Shown here in pieces: positions 1-9,053 of a stretch of 47,907 bases of DNA. Below the pieces are notes generated by a model. It was not told where the DNA came from. It searched no databases and saw only the letters and a program-made list of their open reading frames with translations. Each line of letters begins with the position of its first letter. The first letter of the stretch is position 1. The stretch is from positions 1-47,907 of the forward strand of contig JBICIG010000112.1 in assembly GCA_043101605.1 (NCBI GenBank), in the 5' to 3' direction. This stretch comes from JBICIG01 sp043101605 (GTDB lineage Bacteria > Planctomycetota > Phycisphaerae > Phycisphaerales > UBA1924). Made by a program: the position numbers and the translations under genes.

Positions 1-695
1 CGACGATGATCGACCACATCAACATGAACATGGATCACCACATCATCACGATGGAAGATCCGATCGAGTACTACCACTTCCACAAGAAGTCGATCGTCAA
101 CCAGCGCGAGGTGGGCAACGATGTCCCCAGCTTCGCCGAGGCCCTCCGCCGCGCCCTCCGCCAGGACCCCGACAACATCCTCGTCGGCGAAATGCGCGAC
201 CTCGAGACTATCGAGGCGGCGGTCCGGGCCGCGGAAACCGGTCACCTTGTGTTCGGGACCCTGCACACCACCGGTGCCGCCAAGACCATCGACCGCCTCG
301 TCGACGCCTTCCCCGTCAGCCAGCAGAACCAGATCCGCGTCCAGCTCTCGACCGCCCTCATCGCGGTCATCAGCCAGGCCCTGCTGACCCGGATCGACCA
401 GCCCGGCATGGTCGCGGCCTACGAGTTCCTCGTGGTCACCCCGGCCATCAGCAACCTGATCCGCGACAACAAGTCCTTCCGCATCGACTCGATGATCCAG
501 ACGGGCAAGAAGTTCGGCATGCAGCTCCTCGACGACCACCTCTGGCAGCTCTACACCGAGGGCAAGATCGCCGCCGAAGAGATGATCGACAAGGGCAAGA
601 ACCCCGGCGACCTCCGGGACAAGATCCACCGGATCGGGCGGACCGTCGGACGCGTTGAACTCGACGAGGACGACGAACTGCCCTCCGGGGATTGA
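1..695 (+). CDS. pilT: Type IV pilus retraction ATPase PilT, 5'-truncated
   Basis: The left edge cuts this gene; the open frame runs through positions 3-5 and ends in TGA at 693-695. The visible 230 residues are the C-terminal half of a secretion ATPase. They begin just after where Walker A would be and contain the Asp box (EDPIEYYHFHKK), Walker B (DPDNILVGEMRDLET) and the His box (GHLVFGTLHTTGA). HTTGAAKTIDRLVDAFP is typical of PilT rather than PilB. The protein powers pilus disassembly at the inner membrane. The C-terminus is an acidic tail. It lies 190 bases upstream of the PilB/GspE-like gene on the same strand. The family call is firm; the N-terminus is unseen. Confidence 0.93.
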   Translation, partial: TMIDHINMNMDHHIITMEDPIEYYHFHKKSIVNQREVGNDVPSFAEALRRALRQDPDNILVGEMRDLETIEAAVRAAETGHLVFGTLHTTGAAKTIDRLVDAFPVSQQNQIRVQLSTALIAVISQALLTRIDQPGMVAAYEFLVVTPAISNLIRDNKSFRIDSMIQTGKKFGMQLLDDHLWQLYTEGKIAAEEMIDKGKNPGDLRDKIHRIGRTVGRVELDEDDELPSGD

Positions 696-814
696 CCCCG
701 ATCAGGTCCGAAGTCGGTTCCAGCACCGGCTTGAAGGGCCACAAATAGTTCATTATCCATGTGTCGCAAGCCCTCTGGATCGTCTGATTCGGCTTTGCGA
801 CTTGAACCGCTTGG

Positions 815-820
815 TACGAT
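815..820 (+). promoter_or_regulatory. Candidate -10 element for the pilB/gspE operon
   Basis: The 190-base gap between pilT and the next ATPase gene holds TACGAT, the same -10-like word seen upstream of other genes here. TTGCGA lies at 795-800, but the spacer is only 14 nt, so the -35 is uncertain. An AT-richer patch at 745-758 is a second possibility. The downstream operon may therefore have its own promoter as well as read-through from pilT. Confidence 0.4.
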
Positions 821-885
821 TGGTCGAATGGTAAGCACGAGCGGCGTCGTTCTCGGGCGATGCCCCTCGGTGAGGATGGGTGCAG

Positions 886-2631
886 ATGGCAACGGTCACA
901 CAAGTTCCCCCGAGCGAGTTGAAGGGCCGCAAACTCGGCCGCGTGCTCACAAAGATGGGCAAGGTGACCCGCGAGCAGGTCCATGAGGCCCTTTCGGTCC
1001 AGAAGACGCGCAAGGTGCCCATCGGTCAGTTGCTGACCGAACTGGGCTACTGCACCGAGGGCGATGTCGCCGCGGCCTTGGCCGGTCAGGCGGGGCTCGA
1101 GTTCGTGCAGGACCTCGCCACGCGGGACATCCCTGCTGAGGTGATCGACGCCCTGCCCGCCGAGAGCGCCAACGCGTTCCAGGTGGTCCCGATCGATTAC
1201 AACGCGTCGGCCAAGAAGATCAAGATCGCGATGAAGAGCGCGGCGAACTTCCGTGCCGTCGACGACCTCCGCCTGCTCATGGGATTTGAGGTCGAGGCGG
1301 TCGTCGCCGATCCCGATGCGGTCGACCAACTTCTCAAGAAGCACTACTCCAAGTCCGAGTCCGTCGTGGATGTCGTCTCGAGCCTCGCCGCCGACGACAA
1401 GTTCGCGGGCCTGGCTGACCGTGGCGAGTCGATCGACCTCGACCAGGTGCTCGAGGCGTCGGCCGACAACCAGGTCGTCAAGCTCCTGAACCTCGTCCTC
1501 CTCCAGGCGATCAAGGACAAGGCGTCGGACATCCACTTCGAGCCGTTCGAGAACGAGTTCAAGATGCGGTACCGCATCGACGGCGTGCTCTACGAGATGG
1601 TCCCCCCTCCCAAGCACCTGGGCCCGGCGATCACCAGCCGCGTGAAGGTCATGGCGAACCTCGATATCGCCGAGCGCCGCCTGCCGCAGGACGGCCGCAT
1701 CGAACTGACCGTCGGCGGGCGTCCGGTCGACCTCCGCGTCGCGGTGCTCCCGACGATCTACGGCGAGTCCGTCGTGATGCGCGTGCTCGACCGCTCGAAT
1801 GTCGAACTGGCGCTCGACCGCGTCGGGTTCCGCGAGGAGGAACTCGAGACCTTCCGCGGGCTGATCCGCAAACCCAACGGGATCGTCATCGTCACGGGCC
1901 CGACGGGTTCGGGCAAGACGACCACGCTCTACGCGGCACTCGCCGAACTCAACGACATCAAGACCAAGATCCTGACAGCCGAGGACCCCGTCGAGTACGA
2001 CATCGACGGTCTCTGCCAGTGCCAGGTGAACGACGAGGTCGGGCTGACCTTCGCCCGGTGCCTCCGCAGCTTCCTGCGCCAGGACCCGGATGTCATCCTC
2101 GTCGGCGAGATCCGCGACCTCGAGACCGCGCAGATCGCGGTGCAGGCGTCGCTGACGGGCCACCTCGTGCTGAGCACGCTGCACACCAACGACGCGCCGA
2201 GTTCGGTCATCCGCCTCATCGACCTGGGCATGGAACCGTTCCTCCTGACCGCAACGATCGAGGGCGTCGTCGCGCAGCGACTGGTCCGCAAGATCGACCA
2301 GACCGCCAAGGAGGAGTACACGCCGACCGAGGAGGAGCTGATGGAGCTCCAGCTCTCGCTCGAGGACATCCGCGGGCGTCAGTTCTTCCGCGGGCTCCCG
2401 ACCGACGCGAACCACGGGTCGGGCTTCAAGGGCCGGATGGCCCTCTTCGAGATCATGCGGCTCGATGACCAGATGCGCGAGATGATCATGCAGGAAGCGA
2501 GCACCACCGAACTCCGCGACCATGCCCGGAAGCGCGGCATGCGGTCGCTGCGCGAATCGGGGCTGCTCGCGATCTACGAGGGCCTGACGACCATCGACGA
2601 GGTCGTCCGCGAGACCATCCTCGAAGAGTGA
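886..2631 (+). CDS. Pilus assembly / type II secretion ATPase, PilB/GspE family
   Basis: This is the hexameric ATPase that drives (pseudo)pilus assembly at the inner-membrane base. I chose the ATG at 886 over the in-frame GTG at 880 because GAGGA at 872-876 lies 9 nt from the ATG but only 3 nt from the GTG. Order: N-terminal GspE/MshEN domain (about 10-150), linker, then the ATPase core with Walker A GPTGSGKTTT (about 338-347), EDPVEYD, Walker B DPDVILVGEIRDLET and GHLVLSTLHTND. Length (581 aa) is normal. The odd point is the zinc region between the His box and the C-terminal FEIM segment. There, sequences such as KIDQTAKEEY and TDANHGSGFKGR sit where CxxC pairs normally occur, so all four cysteines are missing. 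PilB and GspE cannot be told apart from this window. Confidence 0.93.
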   Translation: MATVTQVPPSELKGRKLGRVLTKMGKVTREQVHEALSVQKTRKVPIGQLLTELGYCTEGDVAAALAGQAGLEFVQDLATRDIPAEVIDALPAESANAFQVVPIDYNASAKKIKIAMKSAANFRAVDDLRLLMGFEVEAVVADPDAVDQLLKKHYSKSESVVDVVSSLAADDKFAGLADRGESIDLDQVLEASADNQVVKLLNLVLLQAIKDKASDIHFEPFENEFKMRYRIDGVLYEMVPPPKHLGPAITSRVKVMANLDIAERRLPQDGRIELTVGGRPVDLRVAVLPTIYGESVVMRVLDRSNVELALDRVGFREEELETFRGLIRKPNGIVIVTGPTGSGKTTTLYAALAELNDIKTKILTAEDPVEYDIDGLCQCQVNDEVGLTFARCLRSFLRQDPDVILVGEIRDLETAQIAVQASLTGHLVLSTLHTNDAPSSVIRLIDLGMEPFLLTATIEGVVAQRLVRKIDQTAKEEYTPTEEELMELQLSLEDIRGRQFFRGLPTDANHGSGFKGRMALFEIMRLDDQMREMIMQEASTTELRDHARKRGMRSLRESGLLAIYEGLTTIDEVVRETILEE

Positions 2632-2692
2632 TGCGGAACACGCCCGGGTGTCGGGCGAGCGCGGCGAGCGGCCGCGCAGGAGGCTTGGAACG

Positions 2693-3988
2693 ATGCCGAC
2701 TTTCACCTACGAAGCCCTCAACGCGTCCGGGAAGACGCAAAAGGGCCAGATCGACGCCAACGACAGCCAGGAGGCGATCTCCCGGATCAAGGCGCAGGGG
2801 CTCTACCCCACGCAGGTCCGCGCCCAGAAGGTCAAGAAGTCGGGCGTCGCCCAGCCCGGTGGCGCCGCCTCGACCTCCAAAGCCAAGAAGAAGAAGGGGG
2901 GCGGGATCTCGATCGGTGGCGTGAAGACCAAGCAACTCACGCTCTTCACCCGCCAGCTCTCGATCCTTCAGGACGCCGGTCTCCCCCTGCTCCGCTCGCT
3001 GCAGATTCTCGAAGCCCAGGCCAAGCCCGGCAAGCTCAAGAATTGCCTCATCGGCGTCGCCGAGGAAGTCGAGGGCGGTTCGAGCCTCTCCGAGGCGATG
3101 GGCAAGTACCCCAAGGCCTTCAACAAGCTCTATGTCAAGATGGTCAACGCGGGCGAGATCGGCGGCGTGCTCGATGTCATCCTCCAGCGCCTCGCCGAGT
3201 TCATGGAGAAGGCCCAGCGCCTCAAGTCCAAGATCAAGGGCGCGATGGTCTACCCCATCGTCGTCATCTCGATCGCGATCATCATCCTCACCGCGATCAT
3301 GGTCTTCATCATCCCGAAGTTCGAGAAGATCTTCACCGAGTTCGGCGTCGAGCTTCCCGCGCTGACCATCTGGCTCACCAACACCAGCCGATGGGTCGCC
3401 GGCGCCCAGCCGGGGCAGCGCATCCCGGGCTTCGTCTTCATCATCATGTCGCCGTTCATCATCTTCATCTTCTGGAAGCTGATCCGCATGGCCGGGCCCG
3501 GTCGCGCCGCGACCGACATCATGATCATCAAGTCGCCCATCTTCGGGAAGCTGGTCCGCAAGTCCTCGATCGCCCGCTTCAGCCGCACGCTGGGCACGCT
3601 GATCTCCGCGGGCGTCCCGATCCTCGACGCGATCACGATCACCAAGGAGACCTCGGGCAACTATGTCTTCGAGAAGGCGCTCGGCAAGGTCCACGACTCC
3701 ATCCGCGAGGGTGAAGGGTTCGCCGAGCCCATGCGCGAGAGCAAGACCGTCGACCCGATCGTCGTGAACATGATCGATGTGGGCGAGGAAACCGGCGAGC
3801 TCGACGCGATGCTCATGAAGGTCGCCGACACCTACGACGAAGAGGTGGACATCGCCGTCGAGGCGCTCGTCTCCCTCCTCGAGCCGCTCATGGTCGTCGT
3901 GCTCGGCGGCATGGTCGGCACCATCGTCGTCGCCATGTTCCTCCCGATGGTCGAGATGATCAACTCGCTCCAGGGCGGTGGCGTGTGA
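2693..3988 (+). CDS. Inner-membrane platform protein, PilC/GspF family
   Basis: This is the polytopic platform protein that couples the assembly ATPase to pilin polymerisation. The ATG at 2693 is preferred over an upstream in-frame GTG (2648) because AGGAGG at 2678-2683 precedes it by 9 nt and the protein then begins with the family-typical MPTFTYEALNASGK. It is 431 aa with two repeated T2SSF domains. The first carries LTLFTRQLSILQDAGLPLL and ends in an Ile-rich membrane segment (VYPIVVISIAIIILTAIMVF). The second carries FSRTLGTLISAGVPILDAI and ends in a hydrophobic segment near MVVVLGGMVGTIVVAMFLPM. A Lys/Ser/Ala linker with KAKKKKGGG joins the N-terminus to the first domain. Its last codons overlap the next gene by GTGA (3985-3988), implying translational coupling. 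Confidence 0.94.
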   Translation: MPTFTYEALNASGKTQKGQIDANDSQEAISRIKAQGLYPTQVRAQKVKKSGVAQPGGAASTSKAKKKKGGGISIGGVKTKQLTLFTRQLSILQDAGLPLLRSLQILEAQAKPGKLKNCLIGVAEEVEGGSSLSEAMGKYPKAFNKLYVKMVNAGEIGGVLDVILQRLAEFMEKAQRLKSKIKGAMVYPIVVISIAIIILTAIMVFIIPKFEKIFTEFGVELPALTIWLTNTSRWVAGAQPGQRIPGFVFIIMSPFIIFIFWKLIRMAGPGRAATDIMIIKSPIFGKLVRKSSIARFSRTLGTLISAGVPILDAITITKETSGNYVFEKALGKVHDSIREGEGFAEPMRESKTVDPIVVNMIDVGEETGELDAMLMKVADTYDEEVDIAVEALVSLLEPLMVVVLGGMVGTIVVAMFLPMVEMINSLQGGGV

Positions 3989-4980
3989 ACCGCGTCCGGG
4001 CCTCCAATTCGGTCCGCGCGTTCACGCTCGTCGAGCTGCTCGCGGTCATCGTCATCCTCGGCGTGCTCGCGGCGCTGGCGATCGTCGGCGTGTCACGCGT
4101 CCTGGGCTCTGCCCGCGACGCGGCCGACCGCAACGCCCTCGCCGGGCTCAAGATCTCCATCGGGCAGTTCGAGAACGAGTTCTCGTTCCTCCCGCCGCTG
4201 GTCGTCGACGGCGAGCCGCTCGACCGTTCCAACCAGGGCCCGGTGCTCGATGACTACCCCGTGACCGGCCGCAAGGGCGTCGCGGTCCGCGATCGCGACT
4301 TCCTCGAAGCGCGGGCCGCCAACGGCGCCATCGACTCGGCCATCATCGCCGAGCAGGGCAACGGCGCGTGGAGCGACCGGCGCTACAGCAAGGTCTCCCT
4401 GCCGTACTACCTCAGCGGCGCGCTCGGCGCCGCGCACCCCGACGATGGCACGCCGGTCGACGGCGTTCAGGGTGCCGGATTCCGCACGCCCCGACGCGAC
4501 GGGCTCTTCGAGCCTCGCGGCACGACGCACCCGGCGTTCTACGAGCCCCGCGATGCCGACCAGTTCGCCCGCAGCCATGTCGACCCTCTCGAGTTCCGCG
4601 AGCACGGCGTCACGCTCTCGGGCGCCCTCTCCCAGGGCGACCCCAATGTCATCGGCATCGTCGATCGCAACGGGCGGGCCTACCGCTACTACCGCTGGGT
4701 CAACTCCGAGCCCGCCGACCCGGGCGATCCCCTCGGCTCGTTCCTGAACATCCCGCGCATCCTGCAGAGTCCCGCGACCTGGAGCGATGTCGACGCGTCC
4801 GCGGCCGACGACTCGGCCGACTACAACGGCGCCCGCTACGCGCTGGTCGCCGCGGGTCCGGACGGCATGTTCGGCACCGAGTCCGAGGCGGACCTCCAGC
4901 AGGCGTTCAACTCCTCGGCGTCGCTCGAGGCGCTCCGCGCCCGCGCCGTCCGGGACAACATCGTGGAGGTCGGCAAATGA
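3985..4980 (+). CDS. Pseudopilin 1 (prepilin-type N-methylation protein)
   Basis: A 331-residue protein with a short basic leader, then RAFTLVELLAVIVILGVLAAL, the class III prepilin signal with Glu at +5. Cleavage would fall after Ala (A|F) rather than the usual Gly. The start is GTG at 3985, overlapping the pilC stop as GTGA. The long C-terminal domain is hydrophilic and not like the compact GspG fold; it is rich in Asp, Tyr and Arg. It is likely inserted in the inner membrane, processed by a prepilin peptidase (not in this window) and assembled as a minor or major pseudopilin. Which GspG/H/I/J slot it fills cannot be decided. Confidence 0.85.
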   Translation: MNRVRASNSVRAFTLVELLAVIVILGVLAALAIVGVSRVLGSARDAADRNALAGLKISIGQFENEFSFLPPLVVDGEPLDRSNQGPVLDDYPVTGRKGVAVRDRDFLEARAANGAIDSAIIAEQGNGAWSDRRYSKVSLPYYLSGALGAAHPDDGTPVDGVQGAGFRTPRRDGLFEPRGTTHPAFYEPRDADQFARSHVDPLEFREHGVTLSGALSQGDPNVIGIVDRNGRAYRYYRWVNSEPADPGDPLGSFLNIPRILQSPATWSDVDASAADDSADYNGARYALVAAGPDGMFGTESEADLQQAFNSSASLEALRARAVRDNIVEVGK

Positions 4981-6035
4981 ACCGCCGCGCATTCACGCTG
5001 ATCGAGGTGCTCGCCGTCGCGGTCATCCTCATCGTCCTGGTCGCGATCGCGATCCCCGCGTTCACGAACATGATCAAGTCGTCGAACCGCGCGCGGGCCG
5101 AGAACTCGCTGCGCCTCGCGATCGACGCCGCCCGCGACGCGGCGATCCGGTCCATCGACGGCGGGGACGCCGCGGCCGTCTTCCGCTTCGAGCCCGGCGG
5201 CTCGCTCTCGATCGTCATCGGAACGGCGGCGGGGGAGTACGCTCCCAGCACGGCTCTGTCGGCCGGTGACGGCACGCCGCGCGACATCTTCGTCGCCGAC
5301 TCCACCGTCCCCGTTTTCAACCTGCCGACCAACTACCTCGTCCGCGGACTCGCGACGCCCTCGACCATCGGGAACTTCGGCACGGGCTTCTCCAACTATG
5401 CCGATTGGTACGAGAACTACGCCGCGGGCGACCGCTACGACGAGGAGGACCTCAACTGGGTCCTCCCCGAGACCGGCTTCTTCGACCCCACCAAGGGCGA
5501 CGAGGGCGCCAAGCGTCAGACCTTCATGATCCGCTTCGCCGCCGGCACGGGCGCCGTCGCCGTTGAGAACTCCGACGAGGGCCTCTTCTTCGACCCGCCG
5601 CCCTTCCGCACCCGCGACGACTACCACACCTCGGGCATCTGGAGCAGCACGGACTTCCGCCCCGACCTCAGCGACGATCACCGCCGCCTCGTCCGCCGCG
5701 CTCTGTTCGACAGCTCCCTCAGCCCTGCCGATCGCGACGAACTCATCGGCGATCAGGCGACCGACACCGTCCTCGTCCGCAGCGTGGCGCAGATCGGGCT
5801 CTACGATGTCCGCGATCTCGCCGCCGAACTCCGCGCCCGCGGCGTGAGCGGCTTCCGCGGCGTCGACGCCCGCACGGGCAGTCTCTACTCCTCGTCGGGC
5901 GACGGGCTCATCGAGCCCACCTTCGAGTACGCCGAGGCCGTCAACGAGGTCTTCCCCTCGGTCGCCAAGCTGTTCGTCGCCGAGCGTTACTCGGGCTCCC
6001 TGCTCACGATTCCGTCGGCGGAGGATCCCAACTGA
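4977..6035 (+). CDS. Pseudopilin 2 (prepilin-type N-methylation protein)
   Basis: This 352-residue protein starts MNRRAFTLIEVLAVAVILIV, a prepilin signal with a 4-residue leader, Ala at -1 and Glu at +5, followed by one membrane helix. The ATG at 4977 overlaps the previous stop by ATGA, which fixes the start; a longer upstream frame is only the shadow of pseudopilin 1. The rest is a soluble domain with stretches such as NYADWYENYAAGDRYDEED and gives no specific fold. Its position and early conserved helix place it in the same pseudopilus. Confidence 0.85.
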   Translation: MNRRAFTLIEVLAVAVILIVLVAIAIPAFTNMIKSSNRARAENSLRLAIDAARDAAIRSIDGGDAAAVFRFEPGGSLSIVIGTAAGEYAPSTALSAGDGTPRDIFVADSTVPVFNLPTNYLVRGLATPSTIGNFGTGFSNYADWYENYAAGDRYDEEDLNWVLPETGFFDPTKGDEGAKRQTFMIRFAAGTGAVAVENSDEGLFFDPPPFRTRDDYHTSGIWSSTDFRPDLSDDHRRLVRRALFDSSLSPADRDELIGDQATDTVLVRSVAQIGLYDVRDLAAELRARGVSGFRGVDARTGSLYSSSGDGLIEPTFEYAEAVNEVFPSVAKLFVAERYSGSLLTIPSAEDPN

Positions 6036-7177
6036 TGCGCCGCCTCCCTGCCATCCAGAGTCTCCGCCGGGGCTTCACACTCATCGAGATCCTCATCGCG
6101 ATCGTGATCCTCTCGCTCGGGCTGCTCGGGCTCGCGGCGATTTTCCCGGTCGTCGTCTTCCAGCAGCGCATCGCGACCGACCAGGCCCAGGGCGGCAACG
6201 CCGCCGAAGCCGCCGAGACCTTCCTCCGCCGCAACGCATCGCTCCATCAACGCAACGCCGACACGACGATCCAGGATGACCGCCGGGGCTTCGAGTGGCT
6301 CCGCGTCGCCGAGAGCAATTTCGTCGATGTCCGCTTCGAGCCGCTCTGGTCGCCGTTTGGCGAGTGGGAAACACCCAACGAGACCGACTCGTTCATGACG
6401 ATCGACCCGCGCACCGGGCTTCTGACCATCGAAGCCGAGTCGGGCGGGCTCCCCGTCGAGATCCCCGTCGCCCAGCGGCTGATCCCCGCGCCGTACGCCG
6501 AGAGCGGCGAGCCGATCTATGTCTGGGATGTCGCGATGCGCCGCGTCATCACCGAGTCCGACCGCAACGGCGCCCCCAAGCCCACCCGCAACGACGCGAT
6601 CGAGGTCGCGGTCTTCGTCAACCGCGTCGACTCGGGCATCGAGGTCCCCACGCGCTTCCGCGACGACGCCAACCAGCAGGCCGCCAAGGGCCGCCGCCTG
6701 CGCCTCTCCGATGTCCTCGTGCAGGATCCGAACGAACTCGTCCCGCGCGAGTTCGCCGTGCCCGTCTCGGTCGAGCAGCTCTCGGGCGAGAACGACGGCA
6801 TCGGTCGCCCCCGCAAGGACGGCGCCATCGATCAGTCGGGCAACCGCCGGGGCTACGCAGTCCCCTTCACCATCGCCGTCGCCACCAGCCTCGACTACGA
6901 CGATCCGACCGAGATCGAACGCAACCGCATCGAGCTCGATCTCTCGGGTCGCGCCGACGCCCGCGTGCTCTTCGAACTCGCCAGCCAGCCCGGGCAGCGC
7001 CTCGTCGACGGGCAGGGCAACCTCTACACCGTCGTCCGCGCCGACGAGACGGCCGCCAACACCGTCATCGTCCGCCCGCCCGTGCCATCGAGCATCCAGC
7101 TCTCCGACGAGTTGCGCGAGGTCGTGCTCACGCCCAAGGTCCCCGTCTCGGTCCGACTCTTCCGGGTGCAGCCATGA
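6035..7177 (+). CDS. Pseudopilin 3 (PilV/GspI-like)
   Basis: 380 residues. The N-terminus has RRGFTLIEILIAIVILSLGL with canonical Gly at -1, Glu at +5 and the SLGLLGLAAIFP pattern often seen in PilV/GspI-type minor pilins. The ATG at 6035 overlaps the previous TGA as TGATG. The downstream region is a large hydrophilic domain. It lies between pseudopilins 2 and 4 in an operon whose genes all overlap, so stoichiometric co-expression is likely. The GspI assignment rests only on N-terminal resemblance and order. Confidence 0.85.
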   Translation: MRRLPAIQSLRRGFTLIEILIAIVILSLGLLGLAAIFPVVVFQQRIATDQAQGGNAAEAAETFLRRNASLHQRNADTTIQDDRRGFEWLRVAESNFVDVRFEPLWSPFGEWETPNETDSFMTIDPRTGLLTIEAESGGLPVEIPVAQRLIPAPYAESGEPIYVWDVAMRRVITESDRNGAPKPTRNDAIEVAVFVNRVDSGIEVPTRFRDDANQQAAKGRRLRLSDVLVQDPNELVPREFAVPVSVEQLSGENDGIGRPRKDGAIDQSGNRRGYAVPFTIAVATSLDYDDPTEIERNRIELDLSGRADARVLFELASQPGQRLVDGQGNLYTVVRADETAANTVIVRPPVPSSIQLSDELREVVLTPKVPVSVRLFRVQP

Positions 7178-8985
7178 CCATCACGCGTTCCAACCGTCCG
7201 CTCCGCCGCCGCGCCCGCTCGGCGTTCACGCTGCTTGAGCTGATCATCGCGATCGCCGCCGGAGTGCTCATCGCGCTCGGGCTCGCGTCGCTGTTTGCCT
7301 CGGCGGGAGACACCGTCGCGACCGGCCGCCGCGTCAGCGAGTTCAACCGCTACGCCTCGCTCATCGAGCGTCAGCTCCGCGAGGACCTCGAGGCGGCGTC
7401 GCGCGAGGGCTTCCTGCTCATCCGCCACGCCGTCGCCAACGAGGGCACCGACAACGGGCTCGTCCCGGTCAAGGTCGCGCTCACCGCCGACGACCCCGCC
7501 CCGCGCTTCCGTCGCATCGACGAATTGGTCTTCTTCCGCAAGGGACGGTTCGCCTCGGCCCGCGGGGCGCTCGCGCCGGGCTTTACCGCCGACGGCAACG
7601 CCGCCCGCGTCTACTACGGGCACGGCTCGCGCGTCGACCTCGATTCCCCCCTGATCAACAACGCCCAGTTCGAGGCGCTCCGCGTCCCCGAGTTCGATCT
7701 CGGCATCGTCAGCGCCAGCGCCGACCCGCAGGACTTCATGGGCCTGCTCGGCGAGCCCGACCTCCCCAACGAGTTCGCCTCCGACTGGACGCTCCTCCGC
7801 CACATCACCGTCCTCAGCCGCCCCTCGGCCGCCGACCAGCGCTACCCCATCGGCCCGTGGTACGGGCTCCGCCCCGACCGCATCGGGCCCGACCGCATCA
7901 AGATGGGCGACATGGACCGGCAGATCGGGCTCCAGCCCGCGATGCCCAGCATCTTCCGCCACATCAACTTCGCCCTGCGCACGACCGACCCCAACGCCCC
8001 GGACATCCTCCGCGACGGCGCGTTCAGCAACTACCAGCGCGAGCCGTGGATGCTCAACGCCTCGGGCCTGATCGATGTCGCCACCACCGATCTCTCAGAG
8101 ATCCGCGCGTATGTCACGAGCATGCACCAGGACTCGCTCTCGCCCGCGGTGCCGACGACGCTCGTCGCGCCGCAGGACTTCGCCGACATCGCCGATGTCG
8201 AGGATCTCCCGCCGCAGAGCTGGATGCCCCTGCTCAACCTCGGCAACACCGATTCGCTCGACTACCTCTACAACATGCACGCGTGGATGCGCCAGGCCCT
8301 CCCCGGCGATTCCAACGGCGACGATGACATGGTCAACGATCGCCTCTGGAACATCCGCATGCGCGCCGAGCCCGCGCCCCCGGGCATCGACAAAGTGCTC
8401 GAAGACGCCCAGGACGACGGACGCAACCGCGGCGAGCAGTTCGAGACCACCGACCGCCTCAACGATCAGCTCATCCTGACGGCCAGCAACTTCGCGCCGC
8501 GCTGCACCGAGTTCATCGTCGAGTGGTCCTTCGGCCAACTCGACGCCCAGGGCGAGGTCATCTGGTACGGCTCCACCCAGCTCAACGACCTCGACAACGA
8601 CGGCATCGGCGACGAGGTCGCCATCTCCCGTTACGGTGCCTCCGGCCAGCCCCTGCTGATCGATCGCCGCACCGGGCGTCCCGTCGTCGCGGGGCAGGCC
8701 CCGACCAACCCCCATGTCGTCGACGCCAGGCTGATCCACGGGCAGGTGAACCCGGCGCCGTCGAGCACCAACGACTTCCCCGTTCTTCACAGCTACTTCG
8801 GGTACATCGACCCGACCTACCCGGGCTCGGCCCCCGCGCCCACCGGCAGCGACCTGCCGCAACTCCCCTGGGCGTGGCCCGAGCTCATCCGCGTGACCAT
8901 CTCCCTCGCGGACCCCAACGACCCCGAGTTCGAGCAGACCTTCCAGTTCGTCTTCGAGCCGGGCAAGCGCGAACAGGCCAACTGA
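7174..8985 (+). CDS. Pseudopilin 4 (PilW/GspJ-like), large
   Basis: 603 residues, about three times a normal GspJ. The N-terminal signal SAFTLLELIIAIAAGVLIAL has Ala at -1. The ATG at 7174 overlaps the preceding stop by ATGA. Two Asp-rich loops resemble calcium-binding DxDxDG loops: DSNGDDDMVND (about 379-389) and DLDNDGIGDE (472-481). The C-terminus has a short beta-rich segment (LIRVTISLADPNDPEFEQTFQFVFEP), as in PilW/GspJ proteins. It is a minor pilin placed just before the GspK-like protein, which matches the usual GspI-J-K order. Confidence 0.83.
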   Translation: MTITRSNRPLRRRARSAFTLLELIIAIAAGVLIALGLASLFASAGDTVATGRRVSEFNRYASLIERQLREDLEAASREGFLLIRHAVANEGTDNGLVPVKVALTADDPAPRFRRIDELVFFRKGRFASARGALAPGFTADGNAARVYYGHGSRVDLDSPLINNAQFEALRVPEFDLGIVSASADPQDFMGLLGEPDLPNEFASDWTLLRHITVLSRPSAADQRYPIGPWYGLRPDRIGPDRIKMGDMDRQIGLQPAMPSIFRHINFALRTTDPNAPDILRDGAFSNYQREPWMLNASGLIDVATTDLSEIRAYVTSMHQDSLSPAVPTTLVAPQDFADIADVEDLPPQSWMPLLNLGNTDSLDYLYNMHAWMRQALPGDSNGDDDMVNDRLWNIRMRAEPAPPGIDKVLEDAQDDGRNRGEQFETTDRLNDQLILTASNFAPRCTEFIVEWSFGQLDAQGEVIWYGSTQLNDLDNDGIGDEVAISRYGASGQPLLIDRRTGRPVVAGQAPTNPHVVDARLIHGQVNPAPSSTNDFPVLHSYFGYIDPTYPGSAPAPTGSDLPQLPWAWPELIRVTISLADPNDPEFEQTFQFVFEPGKREQAN

Positions 8986-9053
8986 CCGCCGCGCCCCCCG
9001 CCGAACCCGTCGATCGATCCGCGATCGACGCCCGACCGAAAAGGAGCACGCCC

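Noticed and set aside
828..986. ATG 7 nt after the TACGAT at 815-820 opening a small frame
   Set aside because: The frame is out of phase with the PilB/GspE gene, overlaps its start and has no recognisable product.
448..2706. 752-residue minus-strand frame opposite pilT and the PilB/GspE gene
   Set aside because: The opposite strand carries intact Walker and His-box motifs. The minus frame has Arg/Asp/Leu-biased shadow composition and no recognisable domain.
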